64,000 bases of DNA from Streptomyces altiplanensis (GCA_003719395.1 RHMC01000008.1:1-64000); one strand, 5' to 3'; shown: positions 47,107 through 57,382, numbered from the stretch's first letter. Notes: a model not told the origin generated them from the sequence alone. Numbers and translations: made by a program.

Positions 47107-48123
47107 ATGAGCGACAGCAGGATCGAAAAAGTCCAGCTCGGCACCGGCGGACCGGAGGTCGGCGTACAGGGCCTCGGCTGCATGGGCATGAGCTTCGCGT
47201 ACGGGCCCACGGACGCCGACGAGGCGCGGGCCACGCTGGAGCGGGCGCTGGAGCTCGGCATCACGCTGTACGACACGGCGGACGCGTACGCGGCCGGCGA
47301 GAACGAGAAGTTCCTGGCGCCGTTCTTCGGGGCGCACCGGGACGAGGTCGTCGTCGCGACGAAGTTCGCGCTGGCGATGGACCCCCACGACCCGGCGAAG
47401 CGGATCATCAACAACGACCCCGCCTACATCCGCCAGTGCATCGAGAACAGCCTCCGGCGCCTGGAGATCGACGAGATCGACCTCTACTACATGCACCGGC
47501 GTGACGTGAACGTCCCCATCGAGGAGACGGTCGGCGTGATGGCCGAGCTCGTGCGCGAGGGCAAGGTCAAGCACCTCGGACTGAGCGAGGTCACCGGCAA
47601 CGAGCTGCGGACCGCGCAGGCCGTGCACCCGATCGCGGCCGTGCAGTCCGAGTGGTCGCTGTTCAGCCGCGACATCGAGGCGGGCGTCGTACCGGCGGCG
47701 CGCGAACTCGGCGTCGCCCTGGTCCCGTACTCCCCGCTCGGCCGCGGCTTCCTCACCGGCTCCTTCACCAGCGCCGAGAAGGAGCTGACCGAAGGTGACT
47801 TCCGCCGCAACCAGCCGCGCTTCAACGGCGACAACGCCGTCGCGAACGCCTCGCTGCTGGACCCGGTGCGCAAGCTCGCCGAGGGGCGCAACGCCACGCT
47901 CGGGCAGGTCGCGCTCGCCTGGGTGCAGCAGCAGGCGCAGGTGCACGGGCTCCCCGTCGTACCGATCCCGGGAACGCGCAGGCGCACCCGCGTCGAGGAG
48001 AACGCCGCCGCCACCCGGCTCCTGCTCACCGAGAGCGAGATGGAGCTGCTCGAACCGATCGCGGGCCAGGTGGCCGGCGGCCGGTACGCGGACATGACGT
48101 TCACCTCCGCCGGGCGCGAGTAG
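47107..48123 (+). CDS. Aldo/keto reductase
   Basis: Intact 338-residue AKR of the YajO/AKR13 type. The catalytic tetrad is in LYDTADAYAAGENEKFL (Asp, Tyr), VVVATKFAL (Lys) and DLYYMHRRD (His). Cofactor loop VPIPGTRRRTRVEENAAA lies near the C-terminus. NADPH-dependent reduction of aldehydes is expected. MerR-linked AKRs of this kind respond to reactive aldehydes in other bacteria; here that is inference from context. Confidence 0.93.
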   Translation: MSDSRIEKVQLGTGGPEVGVQGLGCMGMSFAYGPTDADEARATLERALELGITLYDTADAYAAGENEKFLAPFFGAHRDEVVVATKFALAMDPHDPAKRIINNDPAYIRQCIENSLRRLEIDEIDLYYMHRRDVNVPIEETVGVMAELVREGKVKHLGLSEVTGNELRTAQAVHPIAAVQSEWSLFSRDIEAGVVPAARELGVALVPYSPLGRGFLTGSFTSAEKELTEGDFRRNQPRFNGDNAVANASLLDPVRKLAEGRNATLGQVALAWVQQQAQVHGLPVVPIPGTRRRTRVEENAAATRLLLTESEMELLEPIAGQVAGGRYADMTFTSAGRE

Positions 48124-48130
48124 CAAGGAC

Positions 48131-48165
48131 GCGAGGGGCCGGCGGGATCCGCTCCGGCCCCTCGC
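48131..48165. terminator. Bidirectional terminator hairpin
   Basis: 12-bp perfect stem GCGAGGGGCCGG (48131-48142) with CCGGCCCCTCGC (48154-48165), 11-nt loop. Between the convergent aldo/keto reductase and acyltransferase genes. Confidence 0.8.
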
Positions 48166-48174
48166 TCCGGAGTC

Positions 48175-49372
48175 TCACGCCAGCCCCAGCGCGAACACCG
48201 CGAAGCCCGCCGCGAGCAGCCCCGCTGCCGCGCGGCGGGCCTTCGTCGTCCTCGTCCACGGCGTCTCGAACCCGCGTGCGTAACGCCCGATCAGGATCAG
48301 CAGCCCCGCGAACACCGGCAGCCACGCGGCCCTCGCCAGGACCCAGCCCAGCGAATCGGGCGCCGCCGTCAGGCCCGCGACCGTACCGAGGAACGAACCC
48401 GGGACGGCCGCGGCGAGCATCGCCGTCTGGTGCCAGCACAGCACCGTCATCGCCGACAGGTTGATCACCACGACCGGGGCCCACAGCGACGGCCTGCGCA
48501 GCAGCCTGCCGATGCGCTCGCGCAGCAGGATCGCGGCGCCGCTCTGGGCCGCGGCGAGGGCGAGGACCAGCAGGGACGGCGGGTGCGAGTTGGTGCGGGC
48601 CTCACCCGGTACGCCGACCATCGACGCCGGGTAGTGGAAGACCAGCAGCAGCACGGCGAACAGGGCCGCACCGCCCGCCAGCAGCAGGACGCCGCCGCGC
48701 CTGCCGATGCGCTTCTCGCCCCAGCAGACGCCGAGCTGGTACGCGAAGAGCCAGCCGGGGAGCAGGTTCAGCAGGCTCAGCCAGGACGGCACGGCGTCGG
48801 CGTACGGGCCGTAGCGCAGGAAGTCGACGACGGCGACGGAGCCGATGAGGGGCGCGGCGGCCCAGGCGCCCGTCGCGCGGGCGGCGCGGACGCAGTACGG
48901 GGTCAGGGCGGTCACCGCCACGTACACGCCCACGAACCACAGCGGCTGGATCACCAGCGTCGACCCGGTCCGCAGCGTCGTGCCCGGCACCACCAGCGCG
49001 TACAGCACCGGGGTCATCACCGCCCACACGGCGGTCACACCGAGCACGGGCCGGCCGAGCCGCGCGATCCGGCCGCGCAGCCACGCGCCGGTGGAACCCC
49101 CGCGGCGGCGGTACGACAGGGCCGAGGCGTAGCCGCCGACCAGGAAGAAGATGCCCAGCATCTGGAGCACCCAGCTCACCGGCGCGAAGAAGCCGAAGGA
49201 GGAGAGCGGGCTGGCGTTGTGCAGGGCGCCGTCGCGTCCAGGGTGGAAACCGCCCAGCCATCCAGTGGCCGGTGGGGACGGCGAGGAGGGCGAGCGCGCG
49301 CAGGCCGTCGACCGCGCGGTCGCGGTGGGCGGGGGTCCGCGCCTCGATCTTCGCTGCGAGGGCGCTCGTCAC
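48175..49372 (-). CDS. Acyltransferase 3 family membrane protein
   Basis: About 399 residues with roughly ten membrane helices. The N-terminal RDRAVDGLRALALLAVPTGH carries the family Arg/His motif, then VSWVLQMLGIFFLVGGYASA and QPLWFVGVYVAVTALTPYCV. Such enzymes O-acylate sugars, wall polymers or macrolides. GTG 49372 overlaps the stop of the DUF1023 hydrolase (GTGA), so they form a coupled pair. One slip lies near 49260. Confidence 0.87.
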
Positions 49373-50392
49373 AGCTCCTTCCCGAGGGTGATCGCGGCGA
49401 AGGCACGGAGGGACCGGGTACCGGGGGCGAAGTAGCCGGTGTGCCCTTCGGCGTCACCGGCCGGGACGCGGCGGGCGCCGAAGGCGGGGCCGGTGGGGTC
49501 GGCGCCGTGGCCGAGGCCGGCGAACTCGACGTTCGGGATGTCGTCGATCCAGTCGGACGGGTTCTTGGCGGCCCACACGCGGGCGTCCGTGCGCAGGTCA
49601 TCGACGTTCTCCGCGCGCATGCCGGGGGAGCCGAGGGCCACGACGTCGGCGGCGTCGAGGCGCGGGGCGGCCAGGCCGCACACCACCGAGCCGTAGCTGT
49701 GGCAGAAGAGGGCCGGATCCGGGGCGCCGGTCGCGTCGAGCCCGTCCGCCAGCCGTGCGAGACGGCCGGCGCGGCCTCGGCGAGGTCACCGGTGGCGGCG
49801 TCCGGGCCCAGGCCGACGGGGGTGGTGTACCCGGCCCACGCGATCACGGCGGTGCGGTGGCCCTTCGTCGCGTCGCGCAGCGACTTGGCCATGCCGGCCG
49901 GGGTGCCGTAGGGGTCCTTCGCACGGTCGAAGGTACGGGCGTCCATGTCCGACCCGGGGACGACGACGGCCACGTGCTCCGCCGTGTCCAGATCGCCGTA
50001 CACCTCGGCGGCCTGGCCGCGGCCGCGCGGGTCGAGGGCGAGGATCTGGCGGCCGGGGGCCGCGAGGCGGTCGAAGCCGTGGGCTTCCGCGGTACGGGAG
50101 TTGGCGGCGTAACGGAGCTTCACGGGGACGCCGTTCAGGTTGCCGACGACGGTGGGGTGGCGGCGGGCGAGGTCCCGCTGCCGGCCGGGGGTGAGGGTCG
50201 CGAAGAACCGGGCGATCCGGGCGGGGGTGGTCGCGACCGGGCCGGGCAGCCCCTCGCGCTGCCAGGCGGCGCTGCCGGGGGGGCGGGGCCGGTGACGGGC
50301 TCGTGCGCGGTGCCGGAGGCCCAGCCGGCCGTGCTCGAAACGACGGTTGTCGCGAGCGCGACCGAGATCAGGGTCCTCTTGCAGCGGCGCAT
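49369..50392 (-). CDS. Secreted DUF1023 alpha/beta hydrolase (copy 1)
   Basis: About 341 residues. Signal peptide RTLISVALATTVVSSTAGWA after ATG 50392. The body matches the DUF1023 hydrolase pattern: FFATLTPGRQRDLARRHPTV, VGNLNGVPVKLRYAANS, AVVVPGSDMDARTFDRAKDP, the nucleophile elbow GHSYGS-type CHSYGSVVCGLA, and GLGHGADPTGPAFGARR with a HxGYF end. Slips near 50285 and 49755. Paralogue of the gene at 53652. Coupled to the acyltransferase downstream. Confidence 0.85.
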
Positions 50393-50568
50393 GGTTGCCT
50401 CTTCTTCCTCTTCCGGCGGGTGACGGAGAGGAAGGTAGGAGGACGACGCCTGCGGGGGCGTCACACCGGAGAGCCAAGTCGGAGGTACTACCGGGGTACG
50501 GGGGGTGCCGGGGGCGTGCCGTTCCCGCAGGCCCCGGTACCCGGCACGAAGCCCTCACCGAGGCACCG

Positions 50569-51243
50569 TCACGCCCCCGGCGAGACCAGCCCCGACTCGT
50601 ACGCGAAGATCACCGCCTGCGCGCGGTCGCGCAGGTCCAGTTTGGCCAGGACGCGGCCGATGTGCGTCTTGACCGTCTGTTCGGCCAGGATCAGGTGGGC
50701 CGCGATCTCCTGGTTCGAGAGGCCCCGGGCGATCAGCTCCAGGACCTCCGTCTCACGGGGCGTAAGCCCGTTGAGCCGCAGCGACGGGTCCTTCCGGGGC
50801 GCGGGCCGCAGCCGCGCGAAGTCCGCGATCAGGCGCCGCGTCACCGACGGCGCCAGCAGTGCTTCTCCGGACGCCACCACCCGTACCGCCGCGATCAGGT
50901 CCGCCGGGGGCGCGTCCTTCAGCAGGAATCCGGATGCCCCGGCGCGCAGCGCCTCGTACACGTAGTCGTCCACGTCGAACGTGGTGAGCATCAGGACCTT
51001 CGGCCGGTGGACGACCCCGGCCGGCGGATCCAGCAGTTCGCGCGCCGCCGCCAGCCCGTCCATCTCCGGCATCCGGACGTCCATGAGGACCACGTCGGGG
51101 TGCGTGCTCCGGCTGACCTCGATCCCCTGCCGCCCGTCCGGCGCCTCGCCCACCACGTCGATGTCGCTCTGCGCCGACAGCAGCGCGGCGAACCCCGCCC
51201 GCACCATGGCCTGGTCGTCGACGATGATCACGCGGATGGTCAT
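50569..51243 (-). CDS. NarL/LuxR-family response regulator
   Basis: Intact 224-residue regulator. Receiver residues D9, D10, phospho-acceptor D55 (VVLMDVRMPEMDG), T87/T88 and K109 (SGFLLKDAPP) are present. The LuxR helix-turn-helix is LTPRETEVLELIARGLSNQE, IAAHLILAEQTVKTHIGRVL. ATG 51243 overlaps the kinase stop. Paired with the HisKA_3 kinase upstream. Confidence 0.93.
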   Translation of the reverse strand: MTIRVIIVDDQAMVRAGFAALLSAQSDIDVVGEAPDGRQGIEVSRSTHPDVVLMDVRMPEMDGLAAARELLDPPAGVVHRPKVLMLTTFDVDDYVYEALRAGASGFLLKDAPPADLIAAVRVVASGEALLAPSVTRRLIADFARLRPAPRKDPSLRLNGLTPRETEVLELIARGLSNQEIAAHLILAEQTVKTHIGRVLAKLDLRDRAQAVIFAYESGLVSPGA

Positions 51244-52575
51244 GGGGCGATGGGATCCTTCGCGCCGAGGGGAAGCCGGGCGGCGACCCGGAAGCCACCG
51301 TCGGGCAGCGGGCCCGTGTCGAGTGTGCCGCCGGTCAACCGTACGCGTTCACGCATCCCGACGAGGCCGTGTCCGCCCGCTCCGCCCGCCTCCACGGGTG
51401 AAGTCGGTCCGGTGGGCGGCCCGTTGACGACGAGGACGGTCAGGTCCGTGCCGTCCGAGGAGACCGAGACCCGGGTCGTGGCGCCCGGCGCGTGCCGTAC
51501 GACGTTCGCCAGGGCCTCCTGCACGATGCGGTACGCCGAAAGGTCGATGGACTGCGGCAGCCGACGCGTGCCGGCGAGGCCCGCGGTGAGCGACAGCTCG
51601 GCGGGCACCCCGGCCCGCACCGTCGCCTCGACGAGCTGCTGGAGCCGGTCGAGGCCGGGCTGCGGCCCCCGCTCGCCCGTCGTGTCCTCGCTGCGCAGCA
51701 CCGACAGGAGCCGCCGCATCTCGGTCAGCGACTCCCGCGCGCTCGCGGTGATCGCCCGAACTCCTCCCGCGCCTCGGAGGAGAGGCCGCCGACGCGGTAC
51801 GGCGCGGAGTCCGCCTGCACGGTGATCACCGACATGTGGTGGGCCACGACGTCGTGCAACTCGCGGGCGATACGGGTGCGTTCCTCCAGCAGCGTGCGCC
51901 GGGACCGCTCCGCCTCGCTGATGGTTTCCTGCTCGACGAGCCGCCGCTGCGCGTCGCCGCGCTCACGCAGCGCGCCGCCGATCACCAGGACGACCGCGCT
52001 GAGCACGATCAGCAGGACGTTCGTGCCGTCGCTCTCTTCGGGGAAGAGCCGGCCGAGGACGAGGCCGGCCGCGCCGGTGACGATCCAGACACCGATGAGG
52101 GTCCGGCGCGTCTCGCGCAGCGCCAGCGCGAGCATCAGGAAGAGGTACGCGACGATGACGGGCGGCGTCCACGGCCAGATGCCGTTGCCGTCCGGACCGC
52201 CCAGGACGAACAGCCCGCCGACGACATCGGCGGGCAGGATGATCCACCACGCCTGGAGCGGCCGGTGCGCGACCATCAGCAGCGGAACGGTCTGGGCGGC
52301 GGCGATGGCCCCGGCGAGGCCGCCGGACACGGCGTAGTCGTTGGTGAGGACGGTGATGGTGACGGGGAGGAACGTGGCGACGAGGGCGAGCGCCACGGCG
52401 TACGGCAGCAGCCGCTGCCACCGCTGCGGGGCGTCGGCGAACAGGGGCGTCGGCGGGTGCGAGGGATGGGACACGGCGTGGGCGAGGGCGCGCAGGTTGA
52501 GTCGTCCGGCGCTGATCAGCCGTCGGCGGGGGGCTGGGGCGGGGGCGTGGGCCGGTGCGGGGAAGGTTCGGTCAT
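51240..52575 (-). CDS. HisKA_3-family sensor histidine kinase
   Basis: About 445 residues. The membrane part has several helices (LLPYAVALALVATFLPVTIT, AIAAAQTVPLLMVAHRPLQA, VIVAYLFLMLALALRETRRT, VLLIVLSAVVLVIGGALRER). The phospho-acceptor His is in ERTRIARELHDVVAHHMSVI near 51853. ATPase features are AYRIVQEALANVVRHAPGAT and GGHGLVGMRERVRLTGGTLD. Slips near 52517 and 51755. ATG 52575 starts a Pro-rich tail (MTEPSPHRPTPPPQPP). Typical of kinases that sense membrane or antibiotic stress. Confidence 0.88.
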
Positions 52576-52661
52576 GGCCCGGCCAGCGTAGGCAGACGGC
52601 CCGCGTCCGGGCGTCATACCGTGGGGTGCGAAGCGGTCTCGTACCCCGGTATGACGCCCGT

Positions 52662-53564
52662 CTACAGCTCCGCGAGCAGCTCCGCCTTCTTCGCGGTGAA
52701 CTCCTCGTCGGTGACCAGGCCGGCCCGGTGCAGGTCGCCGAGGTGCCGTATCCGCTCGGCGATGTCGGCGGGGTCGCACCGCCCGGAGACGTGGGCGGGC
52801 ACGGGCTCGGCCGGTACCGCGTCCAGGGCGGCCGCGCTTTTGCTGCGTACCGCACCGAGCACCGCCGCCGCGAACGGCAGGGACTCGTGCACCGGTCCGT
52901 AGCCGAGGCCGAAGACGACGGCCGCCGGGTCCTGGTCGGCCTGGGCCGGCTGCGGCGAGGCCGTGGTCATGGAGCCGGCGCGCCGCAGGAGCCGCAGGTA
53001 GCCGTCGAAGACGTCGGGGGAGCGCCACTCGACGCCGTTCAGCTCCTGGATGTGGAAGCTCTGGTCGCCGGCCTTCCATTTGGCGGAGGACGCGCCCGTC
53101 CAGAACCAGCGGAACGACACCTGCGACCCGTCGAAGGACGCCTTCCCGTCGTACGCCTTGAAGTGCAGCGGGGCCTGCGGGGCGGCCACCAGGAACTTCT
53201 CGGCGGGCAGCGTCGCGTCGGACCCGAGCAGGGCGCGCAGTTCGTCGGCGTAGTACTCGGCGAGGGTCTCGCGCTCGGCCGGCAGCACCAGCCGGTACGG
53301 GTCGGCGCCGTCCCGCAGCTGTCCGGCGGCGGCCTCCATCAGCGGGTCGGCACCCGGTCTCGGGATCGCGTGCAGAACGACTGTGCCGCGCTTGCCCGGC
53401 GTCAGGGTCACCGACGCCAGCGCCTCGTGCGGGATGCGTCGTTCGCCGAGCGCCTGGAACAGCTTCGGCGTGCGGATCCCCCGTTCGAAGCGGATGAGCA
53501 CGGAGTCGTCCTCGAACTCCCAGGTGGCATGAATTCCGGCCAGCACATCACCCATGCGGCTCAT
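52662..53564 (-). CDS. DUF4429 protein with SHOCT C-terminus
   Basis: Intact 300-residue protein. Two DUF4429 beta-domains are seen (GIHATWEFEDDSVLIRFERG; PLHFKAYDGKASFDGSQVSF, which ends FHIQELNGVEWRSPD). The C-terminus is a SHOCT helix pair (AERIRHLGDLHRAGLVTDEE, FTAKKAELLAEL), which usually mediates oligomer formation. Function is unknown. Start ATG 53564, or the ATG three codons later. Lies between the kinase and the second hydrolase on the same strand. Confidence 0.88.
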   Translation of the reverse strand: MSRMGDVLAGIHATWEFEDDSVLIRFERGIRTPKLFQALGERRIPHEALASVTLTPGKRGTVVLHAIPRPGADPLMEAAAGQLRDGADPYRLVLPAERETLAEYYADELRALLGSDATLPAEKFLVAAPQAPLHFKAYDGKASFDGSQVSFRWFWTGASSAKWKAGDQSFHIQELNGVEWRSPDVFDGYLRLLRRAGSMTTASPQPAQADQDPAAVVFGLGYGPVHESLPFAAAVLGAVRSKSAAALDAVPAEPVPAHVSGRCDPADIAERIRHLGDLHRAGLVTDEEFTAKKAELLAEL

Positions 53565-53651
53565 CGTATGCGGCGCGCGCCCGCGCGTCGCCCCTCGGCG
53601 CCGGACGCAATGTCGGGGCCGCGCTCGGGTCGATACGAGGTTCTACGCGCG

Positions 53652-54862
53652 TCAGTTCGCTTCCGCACCGGAAATTCCGCTCCGGCAGGCCCCGTCATCG
53701 TCCGCGCAGCTGATGGTGGAGTACGAGCCGACGCCTATCCCGGCGAAGTTGCTGAGACTCTCCGTCCCCGGCTCGAAATAGCCGGTGTGCCCGATCGCGC
53801 CGGACGCGGAGAAGACCCGCGCCCCGAACTCCGGCGTCACCGGGTCCGCGCCGTGGCCGAGCCCGCCGACCTCCAGGTACGGCACCTCCTGGATCCAGTC
53901 GGTCGCGGTCCCGGGTGGCCCACACGCGGGCCCCGGTGCCGAGCTGCTTCGCGCTCTCGACCCGCATGCCGGGGCTGCCCGCGACCGCGATGTCGGCGAC
54001 CCGGGACGGCAGGGCGGGGGCGGCCACGCCGCACACCACCGAGCCGTAGCTGTGGCAGAAGAGCGACACCTCCGAGTCGCCGGGCAGGGCCCGCACGAGG
54101 GAGTCGAGCCGCCTGGAGCCCTCCCGGGCGAGCTTGCCGATGGCCGCGTCCATGCCGACACCGACGGGCGAGGTGTAGTCGGCCCAGGCGATGACGGCGG
54201 TACGGGTACCGGGCGCCGCTCGCGCTCGGCGGCGTACAAGGACTTCGCCATGCCGACGGGCGCGGTGTACTTGCGGCGCGTCCGCTCGAAATTCACCACA
54301 TTGGTGTCGACGCCGGGGACGACGACCGAGACCCGCTCGGCGCGTCCGAGGTCACCGAAGACCTCGGCGACCCGGCCGGAGCCGTCGGGGTCGAAGGCGA
54401 GGATCTGCCGCCCCTCGCCCATCAGCGACTGGAAGCGGTGCATCCTGCGGTCCGCCGTCTGGCGGCCCGTCAGGGTGAGCCGCTTGTCGCGCATGCGCCC
54501 CAGCTCGACCTCGCGGGCCTGGACGAGCGCCAGACGGTTGGCCCGGTAGCGCAGGGTGAGCGGGACGCCGTTCAGGTTGCCGACGACGAACGGGTAGCGG
54601 TCGACCAGCCGGGCGCGCTGGGAGGCGGTGAGACCGGCGAAGAAACGGGCCAGCAGGCCGGGCGCGGATCCGGCCTCCGGCAGGTCGATGCCGTCGATGC
54701 CGTCCCGCGCCCAGGCGGCGAGCGATGCCGTACGGAGATCGGAGTCGCCCTGGTGGCGGCGTATCGCGGTCCACCCCGTGGTGCCAGCAGCACGAACACC
54801 ACGGCGAGAGCGAGCAGCGCGCGCCATGCGTTGAGGGTGGGGGAGGTGTCGAAGGAAGTCAC
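53652..54862 (-). CDS. Membrane-anchored or secreted DUF1023 alpha/beta hydrolase (copy 2)
   Basis: About 403 residues from GTG 54862, with one N-terminal hydrophobic helix (AWRALLALAVVFVLLA) and no clear cleavage site. Same order of motifs as the gene at 49369: FFAGLTASQRARLVDRYPFV, VGNLNGVPLTLRYRANR, VVVPGVDTNVVNFERTRR, the nucleophile elbow CHSYGSVVCGVAA, GLGHGADPVTPEFGARV, HTGYFEPGTESL. It has an extra C-terminal tail with two cysteines (SCADDDGACRSG). Slips near 54785, 54200 and 53905. Confidence 0.85.
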
Positions 54863-54948
54863 TGCCGGCCACCCTAGGAGAAGCGTGAGGCCCACTGTGA
54901 AATCAGTGACGCAGATCACGTTTCAAGGCGGAAATGGCAGGAGTGCCA

Positions 54949-55632
54949 TCACGCTGTGTGTGCACCCGGCGTACGCGCCGGCGTGCGCCACTCCGCGGCG
55001 AGCGCCGGCCCGAGGTGGTCCAGGTGGAGCTCGGTCAGCGTCCTGATCGACTCCATGCTGGCGTCCTCGCCCTGCCCCCACAGCCGCCCCGCCACCCGCA
55101 TGACGCCGGTGAACGCCGCCACGGCGACGCGCGGCCGCGGGTCGGCGTCCAGGTCGAGCTCCTCGCGCTCGGCGACGATGCCGGCTATCCGCTCCTCCAG
55201 GTCGGTGGAGCGGCGCAGATGGGCGGCGAGCAGGGCGGGCGTCGATTCGATCATCCGGTAGGTGCGCATGTGCAGCTCGACCGGGACGACGGCCTCGATC
55301 GCCTCGCCGATGGTGTTCCAGGAGCCGAGGACGGCATTGCGCATGGCGGCGAACGGGCCCTCCTCCGGGGGGCGCGCGAGCAGTTCCGCCACGAAGTGCG
55401 ACTCCACCATCTCCTGGACGGCGAAGGCGACTTCCTCCTTGCTGGCGAAGTAGCGGAAGAAGGTGCGCTGGGAGACCTCGACGGCGTCGGCGATCTCGTC
55501 GACGGTCGTGTGCTCGTACCCCTGTGTGGTGAAGAGCTCCAGCGCGACCCGCAGCAGGGCGTCGCGGGTGCGCTGTTTCTTGCGCTCGCGCAGCCCCGTC
55601 GTCGACTCGATCGTCGCCTGCCGCTCGGTCAT
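54949..55632 (-). CDS. TetR-family repressor of the adjacent exporter
   Basis: Intact 227-residue regulator. HTH: DALLRVALELFTTQGYEHTT, VDEIADAVEVSQRTFFRYFA, SKEEVAFAVQ. The long C-terminal domain (FVAELLARPPEEGPFAAMRN; HMRTYRMIESTPALLAAHLR) fits the MftR/TetR_C_17-like group that accompanies drug exporters. ATG 55632 faces the MFS gene; the two inverted repeats at 55685-55733 between them are likely operators. Confidence 0.92.
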   Translation of the reverse strand: MTERQATIESTTGLRERKKQRTRDALLRVALELFTTQGYEHTTVDEIADAVEVSQRTFFRYFASKEEVAFAVQEMVESHFVAELLARPPEEGPFAAMRNAVLGSWNTIGEAIEAVVPVELHMRTYRMIESTPALLAAHLRRSTDLEERIAGIVAEREELDLDADPRPRVAVAAFTGVMRVAGRLWGQGEDASMESIRTLTELHLDHLGPALAAEWRTPARTPGAHTA

Positions 55633-55684
55633 TCGAAGGTAGCCTCTTTCGCCTTTGTCCAGCTCAGGATACCTGTGAGCTACC

Positions 55685-55740
55685 TGACAGTTACCGGCGA
55701 GTGAATTCGTTTGTCAACTGTCAGTGACTGACATTAGCTT
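55685..55740 (+). promoter_or_regulatory. TetR operators and leaderless MFS promoter
   Basis: TGACAGTT (55685-55692) and AACTGTCA (55716-55723) are inverted copies. TGTCAGTGACTGACA (55719-55733) is a perfect 7+1+7 palindrome. TTGTCA (55711-55716) is a plausible -35, with TAGCTT (55735-55740) as a weak -10. A start about 7 bp on would fall at or one base before the ATG at 55748, giving a leaderless message. Confidence 0.75.
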
Positions 55741-55747
55741 GGGCGGT

Positions 55748-57355
55748 ATGACTAGTCAGACGACCATCGACAAGGCTCCGCCGCCGCAGGAACCCGCGGC
55801 GGGGCCGGCCAAGGGGCTCCGGGGACACCCTTGGCTGACGCTCTTCTCCGTGGCGATCGGCGTGATGATGGTCGCGCTCGACGGCACGATCGTCGCGATC
55901 GCCAACCCGGCCATTCAGAAGGACCTCGGCGCCACGCTCGCCGACGTCCAGTGGATCACCAATGGCTACCTGCTCGCCCTCGCCGTCGCCCTCATCACCG
56001 CGGGCAAGCTCGGCGACCGCTTCGGTCACCGCCAGACCTTCCTGATAGGCATCGCCGGCTTCGCCCTCGCCTCCGGGGCCATCGGTCTTTCCACCGAGAT
56101 CGCCCTGGTCATCACCTTCCGTGTGCTCCAGGGCCTGTTCGGCGCGCTCCTCATGCCGGCCGCGCTCGGCCTGCTCCGCGCCACCTTCCCCGCCGAGAAG
56201 CTGAACATGGCCATCGGCATCTGGGGCATGGTCATCGGTGCTTCCACCGCGGGCGGCCCGATCGTCGGCGGCCTGCTCGTCGAGCACGTCAACTGGCAGT
56301 CCGTCTTCTTCATCAACGTCCCCGTCGGGATCGTCGCGCTGGCCTTCGGCCTGGTGATCCTCAAGGACCACCGCGCGGCCAATGCCCCGCGCTCCTTCGA
56401 CATCCCCGGCATCGTGCTGCTCTCGGGCGCGATGTTCGCCGTCGTCTGGGGCATCATCAAGGCCGGCGAATGGGGCTGGGACAGCCCCAGTACCTGGGCC
56501 TGGCTGGGAGCTTCCGTCGTCCTCTTCGCGGTCTTCGCCGTCTGGGAGACGAAGGTCGCCGAACCCCTCATCCCGCTCGCCATGTTCCGGTCCGTCCCGC
56601 TCTCCGCCGGCGTCGTCCTCATGGTCCTCATGGCCATCGCCTTCATGGGCGGCCTCTTCTTCGTGACGTTCTTCCTCCAGGGCGTGCACGGCATGAGCCC
56701 GGTCGACAGCGGTCTGCACCTGCTGCCGCTGACCGGCATGATGATCGTCTCCTCGCCGCTCGCGGGCGTGCTCATCACCAAGTTCGGCCCGCGGGTCCCG
56801 CTGGTCGGCGGCATGGTCGCCACCGCGGCCGCGATGTTCGGCATGACGACGCTCTCGGCCGACACGAGCACGTTCATGATGTCCCTCTGGTTCGGTCTCC
56901 TCGGCCTCGGTCTCGCGCCGGTCATGGTCGGAGCCACCGAGGTCATCGTCGGCAACGCCCCGATGGAGCTCTCCGGCGTCGCCGGCGGTCTCCAGCAGGC
57001 CGCCATGCAGGTCGGTGGCGCGCTCGGCACCGCGGTCCTCGGCGCGATCATGTCCTCGAAGGTCAGCGCCGACTTCGCGGGCAACTGGAAGGAGGCGGGC
57101 ATCCCGATTCCGGCCGACCCCAAGCTGGAGGAAGCGGCCGAGTTCGCCTCCGTGCCGACCAAGGAGCTGGCCAGGGCGGGCCTGGAACCGCCCGTCATCG
57201 ACAAGATCGGCGCCGTCATCCATGACACGTTCGTGTCGGGCATGCACCTCGCCTTCACCGTCGCGGGCGTCGTCGCGGTCGTGGCGGCGCTCGTCGCCAC
57301 CCTGACCAAGCGCGGCGAGAACGCGGACGCGGCCGCGGGCAGCGCCCACATCTGA
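55748..57355 (+). CDS. EmrB/QacA-type DHA2 MFS drug exporter
   Basis: Intact, about 535 residues with 14 membrane segments. Motif A variant KLGDRFGHRQTFLIG after helix 2, D1 region VALDGTIVAIANPAIQ in helix 1, motif C ATFP...GIWGMVIGASTAGGPIVGG in helix 5. Proton-driven export of cationic or lipophilic compounds. ATG 55748 is chosen over upstream starts because the promoter ends just before it. Followed by a strong terminator. Confidence 0.95.
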   Translation: MTSQTTIDKAPPPQEPAAGPAKGLRGHPWLTLFSVAIGVMMVALDGTIVAIANPAIQKDLGATLADVQWITNGYLLALAVALITAGKLGDRFGHRQTFLIGIAGFALASGAIGLSTEIALVITFRVLQGLFGALLMPAALGLLRATFPAEKLNMAIGIWGMVIGASTAGGPIVGGLLVEHVNWQSVFFINVPVGIVALAFGLVILKDHRAANAPRSFDIPGIVLLSGAMFAVVWGIIKAGEWGWDSPSTWAWLGASVVLFAVFAVWETKVAEPLIPLAMFRSVPLSAGVVLMVLMAIAFMGGLFFVTFFLQGVHGMSPVDSGLHLLPLTGMMIVSSPLAGVLITKFGPRVPLVGGMVATAAAMFGMTTLSADTSTFMMSLWFGLLGLGLAPVMVGATEVIVGNAPMELSGVAGGLQQAAMQVGGALGTAVLGAIMSSKVSADFAGNWKEAGIPIPADPKLEEAAEFASVPTKELARAGLEPPVIDKIGAVIHDTFVSGMHLAFTVAGVVAVVAALVATLTKRGENADAAAGSAHI

Positions 57356-57382
57356 CGTCCTCCGACGTCAACCCGGTACGTA

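Noticed and set aside
55721..57349. Long open frame on the minus strand across the MFS gene
   Set aside because: It is antisense to an intact 14-helix transporter; its Asp/His/Arg-rich text has no family features and results from GC-biased third positions.
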